Counted from the stretch's first letter, positions 9,066 through 20,772 are shown. The stretch: DNA of 64,000 bases from Pseudomonas cuatrocienegasensis (GCF_900110925.1 NZ_FOFP01000006.1:194602-258601), one strand, 5' to 3'. The notes: generated by a model not told the origin, from the letters alone. Program-made: numbers and translations.

Positions 9066-9085
9066 ATAATAATTCTCATCTACAT
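9066..9085 (-). promoter_or_regulatory. Possible Fur box upstream of the response regulator
   Basis: Minus strand TAGATGAGAATTATTATATT contains the canonical half GATGAGAATTATT; about 11 of 19 positions match the Fur consensus. It lies some 35 bases ahead of the regulator ATG and may also affect the divergent gene starting at 9284. This would place the two-component system itself under iron control. Confidence 0.5.
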
Positions 9086-9283
9086 GCTATTAACCGATGC
9101 TCCTTGGCCTGGCAGCGCACTGCAAAGTGCCACCACTGCGCGTCCCGCACCCTCGGCTGGCACGATAACGTCCGCCAAAACGCGCCCGGACAGACCGATC
9201 TGGCCATTTCAGGGCACCTCCCCGCAGTGGCATGTTCGCTGCACAGGCCTTGCACATCCACGCCCGTAGTCTTGGAGAGTGCC

Positions 9284-10456
9284 ATGCATACGCAGTCCGC
9301 CTACTCGCCCCGCAACGCCGTCAAGCAGGATGCACTAGACAACACCATGGGCCAGATCAAAAAGCTGGTCAGCGACCTGGAACACAACGCCAACGAAATC
9401 AGCGGCATCGTCAATGTCATCCGCGACGTGGCCAAACACACCAACCTGCTGGCCCTCAACGCGGCCATAGAAGCGGCCCGTGCAGGAGAAGTCGGACGCG
9501 GTTTCGCCGTGGTAGCCGATGAGGTGCGGGCCCTCGCGCAACGCACCGCCACAGCCACCAGCGACATCGCGCAGAAAGTCCAAAGCATCGGTGTGGACAC
9601 CCGTAATGCGGTAAAAGGCGTCGAACTGGCCGAGCGCGATGCCATGCAGGAAACCGCACGCCTGCTGGCCGCCCAGGAAGCGGCCCGCCTGGAAACTCGC
9701 CTGGCCAAGCTGGCCGCCACCCTGCATGGCCTCAAGCGCGTGATCGAAAGCTTGAAACAAGCCAATCTCGGCCCGCAGCGTGAAGCGATCAACGCGGTAA
9801 TGGCAGCCAACCTGAAAGCCGACAAGGATGTGCTGGCCTACTCCTGCTGCCTGGAGGCCAACGTGCTGGATGGCCGCGACAGTGAGTTCTGCAGCGCGCC
9901 GGGGCACGCCCCTGACGGCCGCTTTATCCCCTACTGGAACCGTGGCCAGGGCTCAATCGCTCTGGAGCCATTGGCCGACCACGACAAACCCGGCCTGAAC
10001 GACTGGTATGAAATACCCCGGCGCAGCAACCATGACCTGATGATGGAGCCCTACGACTACTCCGTGAATGGCCGTAGCGTACGCATGACCTCGCTGATGG
10101 TGCTGGTAAAGTTCAACGAACGCTTTGCCGGCGTACTCGGCGCCGACTTCGCCCTGGACAACCTGCAAAAGGATTTGTCCGAGCACAAACCGCTGGGCGT
10201 CGGCTACCTGGCGCTGCTGTCGACCGCAGGCTCCTACATCACCCACCCAGACCCGGCCTGGGCCGGCAAGAACGCCAGCGACCTGAACAGTGATGCGCGC
10301 CAGGCGATCAAAACCGGCAAGGCCTACCGCTATGTGCAAAACGGCGATCTGGTGCGGGTGTTCTGCCCGGTCAATACCGGCGTTGCGCAAACACCCTGGG
10401 CACTGATGGTGTGTTTCAGCATCGAGGCGGCGCTCAAGGCCCAATCCGGCGCCTGA
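9284..10456 (+). CDS. Soluble chemoreceptor-like protein: MCP hairpin then Cache domain
   Basis: A 390-residue protein with no signal peptide or membrane segment. Residues about 25-105 match the tip of the methyl-accepting signalling hairpin ([20 protein letters not shown], then [16 protein letters not shown]). A helical linker rich in Ala/Glu/Arg follows (about 105-165), then a Cache/PDC-type sensor fold (about 170-385: [38 protein letters not shown]). Classical chemoreceptors have the sensor first and outside the cell; here the order is reversed and everything is cytoplasmic. It may signal to CheA/CheW arrays or to a chemosensory-like pathway. I chose the ATG at 9284, before which the frame is open but unrelated. 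It is divergent from the iron two-component genes. Confidence 0.85.
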   Translation: MHTQSAYSPRNAVKQDALDNTMGQIKKLVSDLEHNANEISGIVNVIRDVAKHTNLLALNAAIEAARAGEVGRGFAVVADEVRALAQRTATATSDIAQKVQSIGVDTRNAVKGVELAERDAMQETARLLAAQEAARLETRLAKLAATLHGLKRVIESLKQANLGPQREAINAVMAANLKADKDVLAYSCCLEANVLDGRDSEFCSAPGHAPDGRFIPYWNRGQGSIALEPLADHDKPGLNDWYEIPRRSNHDLMMEPYDYSVNGRSVRMTSLMVLVKFNERFAGVLGADFALDNLQKDLSEHKPLGVGYLALLSTAGSYITHPDPAWAGKNASDLNSDARQAIKTGKAYRYVQNGDLVRVFCPVNTGVAQTPWALMVCFSIEAALKAQSGA

Positions 10457-10505
10457 GCGGCGGCTCAGCGAGGCGTCTGGCGTCAGCAAACGCAGCGGGC
10501 ATCCT

Positions 10506-10512
10506 GTATACT
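10506..10512 (+). promoter_or_regulatory. Likely -10 element of prfC
   Basis: GTATACT about 38 bases ahead of the prfC ATG fits a sigma-70 -10 box. A good -35 box at the right distance is not obvious. Confidence 0.4.
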
Positions 10513-10549
10513 TCGCGGCCAATTTCCAGCTCCACGATCAGGTTCCCGC

Positions 10550-12133
<1,584 letters not shown>

Positions 12134-12135
12134 CA

Positions 12136-12158
12136 GGAGGCCCGCAATGCGGGCCTCC
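12136..12158 (+). terminator. Hairpin after prfC
   Basis: A perfect 10-bp stem (GGAGGCCCGC with GCGGGCCTCC, loop AAT) three bases after the prfC stop codon. No T-run follows, so it may be a transcript-stabilising or weak terminating hairpin. Confidence 0.55.
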
Positions 12159-12165
12159 ATGGGGG

Positions 12166-12313
12166 TTAACAGGCCGTTGAAAAACGTTGGCGAGGCAGTC
12201 AGCGCAAGGCAAAAACAGGCGAGGAAGCGGAGTGTACGAGCTGTACATGAGCATTCCGAGCCTGTTTTTAACGCCGCGATGGCAACGCAGGTAGTTTTTC
12301 AACAGCCTGTTAA
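12166..12313. mobile_element. MITE-like element with 20-bp terminal inverted repeats
   Basis: TTAACAGGCCGTTGAAAAAC at 12166-12185 is matched, 19 of 20 bases, by the inverse of GTTTTTCAACAGCCTGTTAA at 12294-12313. The 108-base interior has no gene. The right end supplies the TAA stop codon of the PQQ dehydrogenase gene (12310-12312). Short non-coding elements ending in AACAGGCTGTTGAAAAA are, from memory, widespread in Pseudomonas; movement by a transposase elsewhere is inferred. Confidence 0.75.
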
Positions 12314-14781
12314 GGCGCAGCGTCTACGTCGAGAGTCCAGGCCACCAGCGAATCGCCGATGCGCGTACCGAACGAGCCGTGTCCGCCGGCCATCACCACC
12401 ACATACTGCTTGCCGGTCTTCTCCGACACATAGCTGATCGGCGTGGCTTGCCCACCCGCCGGCAGACGATCCTTCCACAGTTCTTCCCCGGTGCGCAGGT
12501 CGTAGGCCCGCAGGTAGTAATCCAGGGTGCCGCTAAGAAAACCTACGCCACCGGCCGTGATCAGCGGCCCGCCCAGGGCCGGTACGCCAACGCTGAAGGG
12601 TATGCCCAACGGTGCACTGTCACGGCTGGTGCCGTTCTTGTGCTGCCAGACCTTTTCCATGCTGCGCAGATCAACGGCGGTGACGTAGCCCCATGGCGGC
12701 GACTGGCATGGCAAACCCAGTACCGAGAGGAAGGGCTCCAGGCTGACCATATAGGGCGCGCCCAGGTTGGGTTGCAGGCCCTGCTCACCACCGCCCATGC
12801 GGGCGTCTTCGGGAACCTCTTCACGTTTGACCAGGCGCGAGACAAACGCCAGGTAGTTTGGCGCGCCGAACAGCATCTGCCGCACCGGATCGACCGCCAC
12901 CGACGGCCAGTTGAACACCCCGACATTGCCCGGATAGATCAGCGAACCCTGCTCCGAAGGTGGCGTGAAATCCCCCTCATAGCGCAGCTGGCGGAACTGG
13001 ATGCGGCACATCAGTTGGTCGAACGGCGTGCCGCCCCACATGTCACGCTCACGCAGCGCCTGCTCGGGTGCATAACTGAGGGCCGAGGCCGGCTGGGTCG
13101 GCGCGGTGAAATCGCCTTCCACCGTGCCCTGGGGCACCGGCTGCTCGCTGACCGGCACTATGGGTTCGCCAGTGCGCCGATCGAGCACATAGAGATCGCC
13201 ACGCTTGGTCGGCTGGATGATCGCCGGCACCGTACCCTGGGGGCCGTCGATATCGACCAGAGTGGGCTGGGACGGCAGGTCGCGGTCCCAAAGGTCGTGG
13301 TGTACGGTGCGAAATTCCCAGCGCACCTGGCCGCTGGCCAGATCCAGGGCGACCAGCGCAGCAGTGAAGCGCTCGGCCTCGGGAGTACGCGGTACGGCCC
13401 ACTGGTCGGGCGTCTGATTGCCCGTGGGGATATACACCAGCCCCAGGGTTTCGTCCGCCGTGGCGATGGTCCAGGAGTTGGGTGTGCTGCGCACATAGGT
13501 CTCGCCCGCCGGCAACGGTTCGGTGGCATCCGGACGGCCGGGGTCAAAATTCCACACCAACTCGCCCGTGCGCACGTCATAGGCACGGATCACCCCACCG
13601 GGGGAATCCACCGCGCCGTTGTCGGTGACCGAGCCACCGACGATCACCAGTTTCTCGGTGACCACCGGCGGCGAAGTCGGCAGATAGACGCCCAGGGCGT
13701 CGTCGCCCAGAGCGACCTTGAGGTCGACCATGCCGCCTTTGCCGAAATCCTCACAGGGCTGGCCATCGTGCAGGTCGAGGGCGTACAGCGTCGCGTCATT
13801 GGTCGGCAGGAACAGCCGCTGCGTGCAACGCTCGACCGCTTGCGCGGATGCCACCGGGGTACGTTGCCGGGTGTCGCTGGGCACGATACTCGGCTCACGC
13901 GCCTGCGCCGCCATGACCGGCTTCGCGGGCTCGGTGTAGACCGCCGCATCGTGATAGGCCAGGCCACGGCAGGTCATGTGCTGGTAATACTCGGCCTGCC
14001 GGTTGATGGCCGGATCGAAGCGCCAGCGCTCCTCGCCGGTATCGGCATCCACCGCGATGGCGATGCTGTGCGGGGTGCAGATAAACAGGTTGTCACCGAC
14101 CTTCAGCGGCGTGACCTGGTTGGTCAGCTCGCCTGGGTCGCCTTCGCCCGGCAGGTCGCCGGTGTGGAATTCCCAGGCCTTTTTCAACTGACCGACATTC
14201 TCCGGACTGATCAGATCGGCCGTGGCGTAACGGTCACCACGGTCCGAACCGCCATAGGCGCTCCACTCACTGGCCGAGCGACCGGCCTGCGCCGCCGGGT
14301 TACCGCCGGCCAGGCGCGCGCTGTCGAAGGTGCCATCCAGGCGATGGTAATCCTGGGTAAGCGAGTAGCCGGCCATGCTCGCACCGAGCAGCAGACCCAG
14401 CCCGAGCAGCCCCGTTGCGCCGTCACGCCAGTAAGGCTGCGGGCCGATATGCCGGTTGATAAACGGCAGGAACAACCACAGACCGAGCAGGCACCAGAGG
14501 TCGATACGCGGCGCCAGCTGCCACCAGTCGAAGCGCACCTCGAACACGGTCCAGGCCAGGCTCGCCAGTAGCAACACGGCGTACAGCCAGAGCGCAGCAC
14601 GCTGACGTCGACGGATCAGCACACCCACCAGCAGCAACCCCACGCCCGCCAGCAGGTAGTACCAGGAGCCACCCAACCAGGCCAGAGAGACCCCACCCAA
14701 GGCCAGCAGCCCGCCCATCACCCCTGCCACCCAGGCCGTCAGCACCACGCGCAGCGGTTGTGCCGCGTATCCGTCCGTCAT
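12310..14781 (-). CDS. gcd: Membrane-bound PQQ-dependent dehydrogenase (glucose/quinate type)
   Basis: An 823-residue inner-membrane quinoprotein oxidising glucose to gluconolactone in the periplasm, or quinate/shikimate, with electrons passed to ubiquinone. The first roughly 150 residues form five hydrophobic helices; the rest is the eight-bladed PQQ propeller with repeated Trp-rich motifs (for example SEWSAYGGSDRGDRYA, DADTGEERWRF, QVRWEFRTVHHDLWDRDLP) and the C-terminal GKQYVVVMAGGHGSFGT. The ATG at 14781 is preceded by GGAGAGAG, favouring it over upstream starts. The stop codon lies within the end of the MITE-like element. Glucose dehydrogenase is my preferred reading; substrate within the family is not certain. 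Confidence 0.85.
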   Translation of the reverse strand: MTDGYAAQPLRVVLTAWVAGVMGGLLALGGVSLAWLGGSWYYLLAGVGLLLVGVLIRRRQRAALWLYAVLLLASLAWTVFEVRFDWWQLAPRIDLWCLLGLWLFLPFINRHIGPQPYWRDGATGLLGLGLLLGASMAGYSLTQDYHRLDGTFDSARLAGGNPAAQAGRSASEWSAYGGSDRGDRYATADLISPENVGQLKKAWEFHTGDLPGEGDPGELTNQVTPLKVGDNLFICTPHSIAIAVDADTGEERWRFDPAINRQAEYYQHMTCRGLAYHDAAVYTEPAKPVMAAQAREPSIVPSDTRQRTPVASAQAVERCTQRLFLPTNDATLYALDLHDGQPCEDFGKGGMVDLKVALGDDALGVYLPTSPPVVTEKLVIVGGSVTDNGAVDSPGGVIRAYDVRTGELVWNFDPGRPDATEPLPAGETYVRSTPNSWTIATADETLGLVYIPTGNQTPDQWAVPRTPEAERFTAALVALDLASGQVRWEFRTVHHDLWDRDLPSQPTLVDIDGPQGTVPAIIQPTKRGDLYVLDRRTGEPIVPVSEQPVPQGTVEGDFTAPTQPASALSYAPEQALRERDMWGGTPFDQLMCRIQFRQLRYEGDFTPPSEQGSLIYPGNVGVFNWPSVAVDPVRQMLFGAPNYLAFVSRLVKREEVPEDARMGGGEQGLQPNLGAPYMVSLEPFLSVLGLPCQSPPWGYVTAVDLRSMEKVWQHKNGTSRDSAPLGIPFSVGVPALGGPLITAGGVGFLSGTLDYYLRAYDLRTGEELWKDRLPAGGQATPISYVSEKTGKQYVVVMAGGHGSFGTRIGDSLVAWTLDVDAAP

Positions 14782-14877
14782 CGCTCTCTCCATTTTCTGC
14801 CAGCCCGCCGACGACGGACACCTGCTCAATGGATTTGGAGCAGCCTCCAGAGTTCAGGGATTCTGCGGCCATTACCT

Positions 14878-14968
14878 GTGGGAGCCCCGCCCCGGGGCGA
14901 ATCGATTGCAGCCGTTCAGTGACTTCGGCGTTGTACACGGCATTCGCCGCGGGGCGCGGCTCCGACAA
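14878..14968. repeat. REPIN-like palindrome, family A copy 1
   Basis: GGAGCCCCGCCCCGGGGCGAA and, inverted, TTCGCCGCGGGGCGCGGCTCC flank a spacer CGATTGCAGCC...TCGGCGTT. The whole unit, spacer included, resembles the copy at 16746-16836, as expected for a mobile REP doublet. It fills the 247-base gap between the PQQ dehydrogenase and creA, which holds nothing else I recognise. Confidence 0.75.
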
Positions 14969-15028
14969 ACAGCAATCGTCGCTGGGCAACCCTGCACTGG
15001 GAGGCACGGATCGCGGATAAGCCTGAGG

Positions 15029-15493
15029 CTAAGGCTTCTCCGGCCACGGCAGGATTGGAATGGCGGTAACCGCGTTCTGCGGGCTGCCTTCGATCACCCG
15101 GTCGCTGTAAACCAGGTACACCAGGGTATTGCGCTTGCGGTCGTAGAAACGCACCACCTGCATGGTCTTGAACACCAGCGAGGTGCGTTCGCGGAATACT
15201 TCTTCGCCTTCCTTGAGCTCGCCGGAGAAGCGAATGGCCCCCACCTGACGACAGGCGATGGAGGCTTCGGCGCGGTCTTCGGCCAGGCCCAGGCCGCCCT
15301 TGACGCCACCGGTTTTGGCGCGCGAGAGGTAGCAGGTCACGCCCTCGACCTTGGGATCATCGAAGGCCTCGACCACGATCTTGTCGTTCGGCCCCATCCA
15401 CTTGAAGACCGTTGAGACCTCGCCGATCTCTTCAGCCAGCGCCATCCCCGGCAGCAGCATTGCCCCCAACAGCCATACCTTGATGCCTTTCAT
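15029..15493 (-). CDS. creA: CreA family protein
   Basis: A 154-residue secreted protein with an N-terminal signal peptide ([20 protein letters not shown]) followed by the CreA-type domain ([46 protein letters not shown]). Two cysteines are spaced as in homologues. The function of CreA is not known. It follows proB by nine bases on the same strand, so the two form an operon; PAO1 has the same pair (PA4564-PA4565). Confidence 0.88.
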   Translation of the reverse strand: MKGIKVWLLGAMLLPGMALAEEIGEVSTVFKWMGPNDKIVVEAFDDPKVEGVTCYLSRAKTGGVKGGLGLAEDRAEASIACRQVGAIRFSGELKEGEEVFRERTSLVFKTMQVVRFYDRKRNTLVYLVYSDRVIEGSPQNAVTAIPILPWPEKP

Positions 15494-15502
15494 CGCGTCA
15501 CC

Positions 15503-16621
15503 TCAGACCAGAATCATGTTGTCGCGGTGGACCAGCTCCGGCTCATCGACATAGCCCAGCAGGCGTTCGATGGCATCCGACGGCTGACCGAGGATTTTCT
15601 GCGCTTCCAGGGCGCTGTAGTTGGCCAGACCGCGCGCCACTTCCGTCCCGTCGGCCGCCACGCAGACGACCATCTCACCACGCCGGAAACTGCCTTGCAG
15701 CGCCTTGACGCCAACCGGCAGCAGGCTTTTGGTGCCCGTGCGCAGCGCCCGCACAGCACCGTCGTCGAGCACCAGGGTGCCACGGGTCTGCAGGTGGCCA
15801 GCCAGCCACTGCTTGCGCGCAGCGAGCATGCCGCGCTCGGGGGCGAGCAAAGTACCCAGCCGCTCGCCCGCCTTGAGCCGCGCCAGCACCTGTTCGATAG
15901 CGCCGCCAACAATCACCGTATGCGCACCGGAACGGGCTGCCAGGCGCGCGGCGCGCAGCTTGGTCTGCATGCCGCCACGCCCCAGCGCACCGCCCACGCC
16001 ACCGGCCACGGCGTCCAGCGCCGGGTCGTCCGCCCGCGCCTCGAAGATCAGCTCAGCAGCGGGGTTGTGCCGGGGGTCGGCGTTGTACATGCCGTCCCGG
16101 TCGGTGAGGATCACCAGCAAGTCGGCCTCGACCAGGTTGGCCACCAGCGCGGCCAGGGTGTCGTTGTCGCCAAAACGGATTTCATCGGTGACCACGGTGT
16201 CGTTCTCGTTGATCACCGGCACCACATCCAGGTCGACCAGCGTGCGCAGGGTGCTGCGCGCATTCAGGTAGCGCTTGCGGTCGGACAGGTCATCATGGGT
16301 CAGGAGGATCTGCGCGGTGCGCCGGCCATGCTCGGCGAAGCTCGACTCCCAGGCCTGGATCAACACCATCTGACCAATGGCTGCTGCCGCCTGCAATTCG
16401 TGCATGGCACTCGGGCGCGCACCCCAGCCCAACTTGCTCATACCCGCTGCCACCGCACCGGACGACACCAGCACCAGTTCGACGCCCTGCTCGCGCAGCG
16501 CCACCATTTGCTTGACCCATACCGCCATGGCCGCGCGATCCAGACCGCGGCCGTCCGCCGTCAGCAGCGCGCTGCCAATCTTCACCACCCAGCGCTGTGC
16601 GCTCGTTACCTTGTCACGCAT
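15503..16621 (-). CDS. proB: Glutamate 5-kinase
   Basis: The 372-residue cytoplasmic kinase makes glutamyl-5-phosphate, the first and feedback-controlled step of proline synthesis. An amino-acid-kinase domain (VVKIGSALL at the start, [34 protein letters not shown]) is followed by a C-terminal PUA domain (about residues 280-365). The length is that of Pseudomonas ProB. The start at 16621 ([17 protein letters not shown]) fits the family; longer readings do not. It is followed closely by creA. Confidence 0.96.
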   Translation of the reverse strand: MRDKVTSAQRWVVKIGSALLTADGRGLDRAAMAVWVKQMVALREQGVELVLVSSGAVAAGMSKLGWGARPSAMHELQAAAAIGQMVLIQAWESSFAEHGRRTAQILLTHDDLSDRKRYLNARSTLRTLVDLDVVPVINENDTVVTDEIRFGDNDTLAALVANLVEADLLVILTDRDGMYNADPRHNPAAELIFEARADDPALDAVAGGVGGALGRGGMQTKLRAARLAARSGAHTVIVGGAIEQVLARLKAGERLGTLLAPERGMLAARKQWLAGHLQTRGTLVLDDGAVRALRTGTKSLLPVGVKALQGSFRRGEMVVCVAADGTEVARGLANYSALEAQKILGQPSDAIERLLGYVDEPELVHRDNMILV

Positions 16622-16745
16622 GATCATCCAACCCCAGCAGCGACCTGTGATTACCAAAACCCTTGTATGCCTACAAAAACGCTATGTCCCAATAGGCTGT
16701 TGCTACCCCGAGCAGGCCATAACGCAGCACCGGCATAAACTCAGG

Positions 16746-16836
16746 TGCAGGAGCCCCGCCTCGGGGCGAAGCGATTGCAGCCATTCAGTTACCTCGGCGT
16801 TGCCCATGGCCTTCGCCGCGGAGCGCGGCTCCCACA
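16746..16836. repeat. REPIN-like palindrome, family A copy 2
   Basis: GGAGCCCCGCCTCGGGGCGAA at 16750 and the inverse TTCGCCGCGGAGCGCGGCTCC at 16812 enclose a spacer nearly the same as in the copy at 14878-14968. It sits in the 293-base gap between proB and obg, otherwise holding only the obg terminator. Confidence 0.75.
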
Positions 16837-16879
16837 AAAGCATCCTCGCCGCGCAACACAGTACTGGAACACAGCCTAC

Positions 16880-16904
16880 AAAAACGCCGCAATTAAGCGG
16901 CGTT
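16880..16904 (-). terminator. obg terminator
   Basis: Eight-bp stem AACGCCGC/GCGGCGTT with loop AATTAA, followed on the minus strand by TTTTTGT, starting 10 bases past the obg stop codon. Confidence 0.8.
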
Positions 16905-16914
16905 GGCGTAGTGC

Positions 16915-18171
<1,257 letters not shown>

Positions 18172-18260
18172 TCAAAACAATCAGGCTCTTGCCGGATAAC
18201 CCCGCGCACCGAGCGCGGCAACCTGGGTGATCGGGCAAGAACCCCTAGAATACAGAAACA

Positions 18261-18284
18261 AAAAAAACGCCTGGTGCGTTTTTT
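18261..18284. terminator. Hairpin between rpmA and obg
   Basis: AAAAACGC-CTGGT-GCGTTTTT, with A and T runs on both sides, so it could act in either direction. It is the second of two hairpins downstream of rpmA. Confidence 0.65.
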
Positions 18285-18335
18285 AACGTCGCTTGCGACG
18301 GCCCGTAGGGTGGTCACCATGGATGGCAGACCAAT

Positions 18336-18364
18336 AAAAAAGCCCCGTCGCAAGGACGGGGCTT
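18336..18364 (-). terminator. rplU-rpmA terminator
   Basis: Stem AGCCCCGTC/GACGGGGCT with loop and a TTTTTTATT run on the minus strand, 18 bases beyond the rpmA stop codon. Confidence 0.85.
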
Positions 18365-18381
18365 TCCCAGCAGTCGCGCGA

Positions 18382-18639
18382 TTAGGCCGCGACGACGCTC
18401 ACGTAACGGCGGTTGAACGCGCCTTTTACTTCAAACTTGATCACGCCTTCGATTTTCGCGAAGAGGGTGTGATCTTTACCCATGCCTACGCCGTAACCGG
18501 CGTGGAACTGGGTGCCGCGCTGACGCACGATGATGTTGCCAGGAATGATTTTCTGGCCGCCATACATCTTCACGCCAAGGCGTTTGGCTTCTGAGTCGCG
18601 ACCGTTGCGGGTACTACCGCCAGCTTTTTTGTGTGCCAT
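18382..18639 (-). CDS. rpmA: 50S ribosomal protein L27
   Basis: 85 residues beginning [20 protein letters not shown], the L27 N-terminus that reaches the peptidyl-transferase centre, followed by the conserved [20 protein letters not shown] core. It is second in the rplU-rpmA operon, 39 bases after rplU. Confidence 0.98.
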   Translation of the reverse strand: MAHKKAGGSTRNGRDSEAKRLGVKMYGGQKIIPGNIIVRQRGTQFHAGYGVGMGKDHTLFAKIEGVIKFEVKGAFNRRYVSVVAA

Positions 18640-18678
18640 GAGTTCAATACTCCTATAAAGGGATCAGCGCTTAACGAA

Positions 18679-18990
18679 TTAAGCCTGAATACCGGTGATT
18701 TTGATCTCGGTGTACCACTGACGGTGGCCCTGACGCTTCATGTGGTGCTTACGACGGCGGAACTTGATGATGGTCACTTTATCGTGACGGCCTTGAGCAA
18801 CAACCTCGGCCACGACTTTGGCGCCTTCAACAACCGGTGCGCCGATGGTCACATCGTCGCCGTTGCCGATCAGCAGTACACGGTCGAAAGTCACGGCTTC
18901 GCCAGTGGCGATTTCGAGTTTCTCGACCTTAAGGAATTCGCCTTCGGTGACTTTGTATTGCTTGCCACCAGTAACAATTACAGCGTACAT
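18679..18990 (-). CDS. rplU: 50S ribosomal protein L21
   Basis: 103 residues starting [19 protein letters not shown], with the L21 C-terminal pattern [15 protein letters not shown](W)YT binding 23S rRNA. The ATG at 18990 matches the universal L21 start; the open frame upstream to 19074 is not part of it. It heads the rplU-rpmA operon, divergent from ispB. Confidence 0.98.
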   Translation of the reverse strand: MYAVIVTGGKQYKVTEGEFLKVEKLEIATGEAVTFDRVLLIGNGDDVTIGAPVVEGAKVVAEVVAQGRHDKVTIIKFRRRKHHMKRQGHRQWYTEIKITGIQA

Positions 18991-19236
18991 GGTAAATCTC
19001 CGTTGATCCTGCTCACCCAGCGCTTTATAGGAATAAGTGTCGGCTGGCATGGCTGCTTGGGGCCGGAAGGACACCCTTGCAATTGCGTAAGGCAGGGAAA
19101 TACCCAGGGGGAAGTTCAGGGTGCGCGATTGTACGCAAGCCCACTACAACGTGCAAGCGCCAAGGTGCTTCGCCTTGACAGTGCGCAGGCGGCCCACCTA
19201 GCATGCCGCGCAACCTTCGAGGAGCACGTCCCGCTG

Positions 19237-20205
19237 ATGCAACCCCAGGCTTTCTACCGCGTCGTGGCGGATGACTTCACCGCCGTCGACGGCATTATCC
19301 GTCAACAACTGGTATCGCGCGTACCGCTGGTAGAAAAGATCGGCGACTACATTATCTCGGCCGGTGGCAAACGCCTGCGTCCGCTGCTGGTGCTGCTCAG
19401 TGGCAAAGCCCTGGGCCTGGAGGGCGACAAGCTACGCCTGCTGGCGGCGACTATCGAGTTCCTGCATACCGCCACCCTGCTGCACGATGACGTGGTCGAT
19501 ATGTCCGACATGCGCCGCGGCCGCAGCACCGCCAACGCGCAATGGGGCAATGCACCCAGCGTGCTGGTCGGCGACTTCCTCTATTCGCGCTCGTTCGAAA
19601 TGATGGTCGAGCTCGGCTCCATGCCGGTGATGAAGATCCTTTCCAAAGCCACCCGGGTGATCGCCGAAGGCGAAGTGCTGCAACTGTCCAAGGTGCGCGA
19701 CGCCAGTACCACGGAGGCCATCTACATGGAGGTGATCCGTGGCAAGACCGCCATGCTGTTCGAGGCCTCGACCCATAGCGCCGCCGCCCTGGCCGGCGCG
19801 AATACCGAACAGAGCGAAGCGCTGCGCACCTTTGGCGACCATCTGGGTGTGGCCTTCCAACTGGTTGACGACCTGCTCGATTACCGCGGCGATGCCGAGG
19901 CACTGGGCAAGAATGTCGGCGACGATCTGGCGGAAGGCAAACCTACCCTGCCGCTGATCTACACCATGCGCGAAGGCACGCCCGAGCAGGCGGCACTGGT
20001 GCGCAAGGCGATCCAGAAAGGCGGTATCGAAGACCTCGAGCAGATCCGCGAGGCCGTGGAAGCCTCCGGCGCACTCGATTACACCGCGCAGATGGCCCGC
20101 GACTATGTGGAACGCGCCATCGCCTGCCTCGACAGCCTACCGGCCAGCGAATACCGCGACGCCCTGATCGAGCTCAGCCGCTTCGCGGTCGCCCGCACGC
20201 ACTGA
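19237..20205 (+). CDS. ispB: Octaprenyl/nonaprenyl diphosphate synthase
   Basis: A 322-residue trans-prenyltransferase that builds the ubiquinone side chain from farnesyl diphosphate and IPP. The first Asp-rich motif LLHDDVVDMSDMRRG and the second LVDDLLDYRGD are both present, together with GGKRLRPLLV near residue 45. The ATG at 19237 gives the usual length. It is divergent from rplU, as in other gamma-proteobacteria. Product chain length (C40 or C45) cannot be deduced here; Pseudomonas usually has ubiquinone-9. Confidence 0.95.
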   Translation: MQPQAFYRVVADDFTAVDGIIRQQLVSRVPLVEKIGDYIISAGGKRLRPLLVLLSGKALGLEGDKLRLLAATIEFLHTATLLHDDVVDMSDMRRGRSTANAQWGNAPSVLVGDFLYSRSFEMMVELGSMPVMKILSKATRVIAEGEVLQLSKVRDASTTEAIYMEVIRGKTAMLFEASTHSAAALAGANTEQSEALRTFGDHLGVAFQLVDDLLDYRGDAEALGKNVGDDLAEGKPTLPLIYTMREGTPEQAALVRKAIQKGGIEDLEQIREAVEASGALDYTAQMARDYVERAIACLDSLPASEYRDALIELSRFAVARTH

Positions 20206-20223
20206 CACCACCCGGCAACCCTG

Positions 20224-20250
20224 AAAGCCCGTCCTCGTGATGGGCTTTTT
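20224..20250 (+). terminator. ispB terminator
   Basis: AAAGCCC ... GGGCTTTTT about 20 bases after the ispB stop codon, stem 7 bp, with a T-run. Confidence 0.75.
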
Positions 20251-20296
20251 GCATTCGGCGCGACGAAAGGCAGCGATTAATTCTTGCTATAAATGA

Positions 20297-20315
20297 AATA
20301 AGAATTATTCTCATC
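20297..20315 (+). promoter_or_regulatory. Fur box ahead of the small gene at 20340
   Basis: AATAAGAATTATTCTCATC (reverse GATGAGAATAATTCTTATT) matches about 13 of 19 positions of the Fur consensus with a palindromic core GAATTATTC. It ends 24 bases before the ATG, so Fur-Fe would block the promoter. This is the best Fur site in the window. Confidence 0.8.
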
Positions 20316-20339
20316 TTACTACTTGAAGGGAGATGAGCC

Positions 20340-20567
20340 ATGACTTACATGATCGACGCCTGGCTGGACCGGCCACACCCGTACCTGCGCATCCTGCATC
20401 GCGACACCGGCGAGGTCTGCGCCGTGCTCGAGGAAGATGCCCTGGATGAACTACGCGACCAGGGCGACCTCGACCTGCACGAACTGGGCTCCAGCGAGCC
20501 GCTGGTGCTCAAGGAGCTGGTGCGCAACCTGTTCCTCTACTGCTATGCCCGCGCCCTGCGCCCGTAA
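20340..20567 (+). CDS. Small iron-regulated protein (PA4570-like)
   Basis: A 75-residue soluble acidic protein (MTYMIDAWLDRPHPYLRILH at the start) with no known domain that I can see. It has a good ribosome binding site (GAAGGGAG) and a Fur box. Its place after ispB corresponds to PA4570 of P. aeruginosa, a small gene of unknown function which I recall as strongly induced by iron starvation. Orthology rests on position, size and regulation; the molecular role is unknown. Confidence 0.8.
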   Translation: MTYMIDAWLDRPHPYLRILHRDTGEVCAVLEEDALDELRDQGDLDLHELGSSEPLVLKELVRNLFLYCYARALRP

Positions 20568-20577
20568 GGCCTGTACT

Positions 20578-20727
20578 GCGCGCCGGTGCGCGCAGCGCAC
20601 CCTACCCACGCGTCACCCGCACTAACGGCGCCGGCCCGCCGCACAGCGAAGCAGCACATACCGTAGGGTGCGCCGTGTGTTCACCAAGGCTCGGCACGCA
20701 GAATCGGTGTGCGCGGCGCACCTTACG
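20578..20727. repeat. Family C palindromic repeats (two adjacent units)
   Basis: A half unit ending GCGCACCCTAC (about 20612) and a full unit GTAGGGTGCGCC...GGCGCACCTTACG (20663-20727). The same arms occur at 29936-29995 and 56402-56454. Together they fill most of the 254-base gap between the small Fur-controlled gene and the tRNA genes. Confidence 0.65.
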
Positions 20728-20772
20728 TATATTGGAGCGCCTTACGCCGCTCGTGATGAATACGCGGCCAAT

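Noticed and set aside
12379..14571. A 730-codon open frame antisense to the PQQ dehydrogenase
   Set aside because: Composition (Arg/His/Gln-rich) is that of a shadow frame; no ribosome binding site or domain is seen.
20578..20727. CRISPR-like array from repeated GTGCGC segments
   Set aside because: The units are inverted palindromes of unequal spacing, not direct repeats with spacers, and no cas gene is near.
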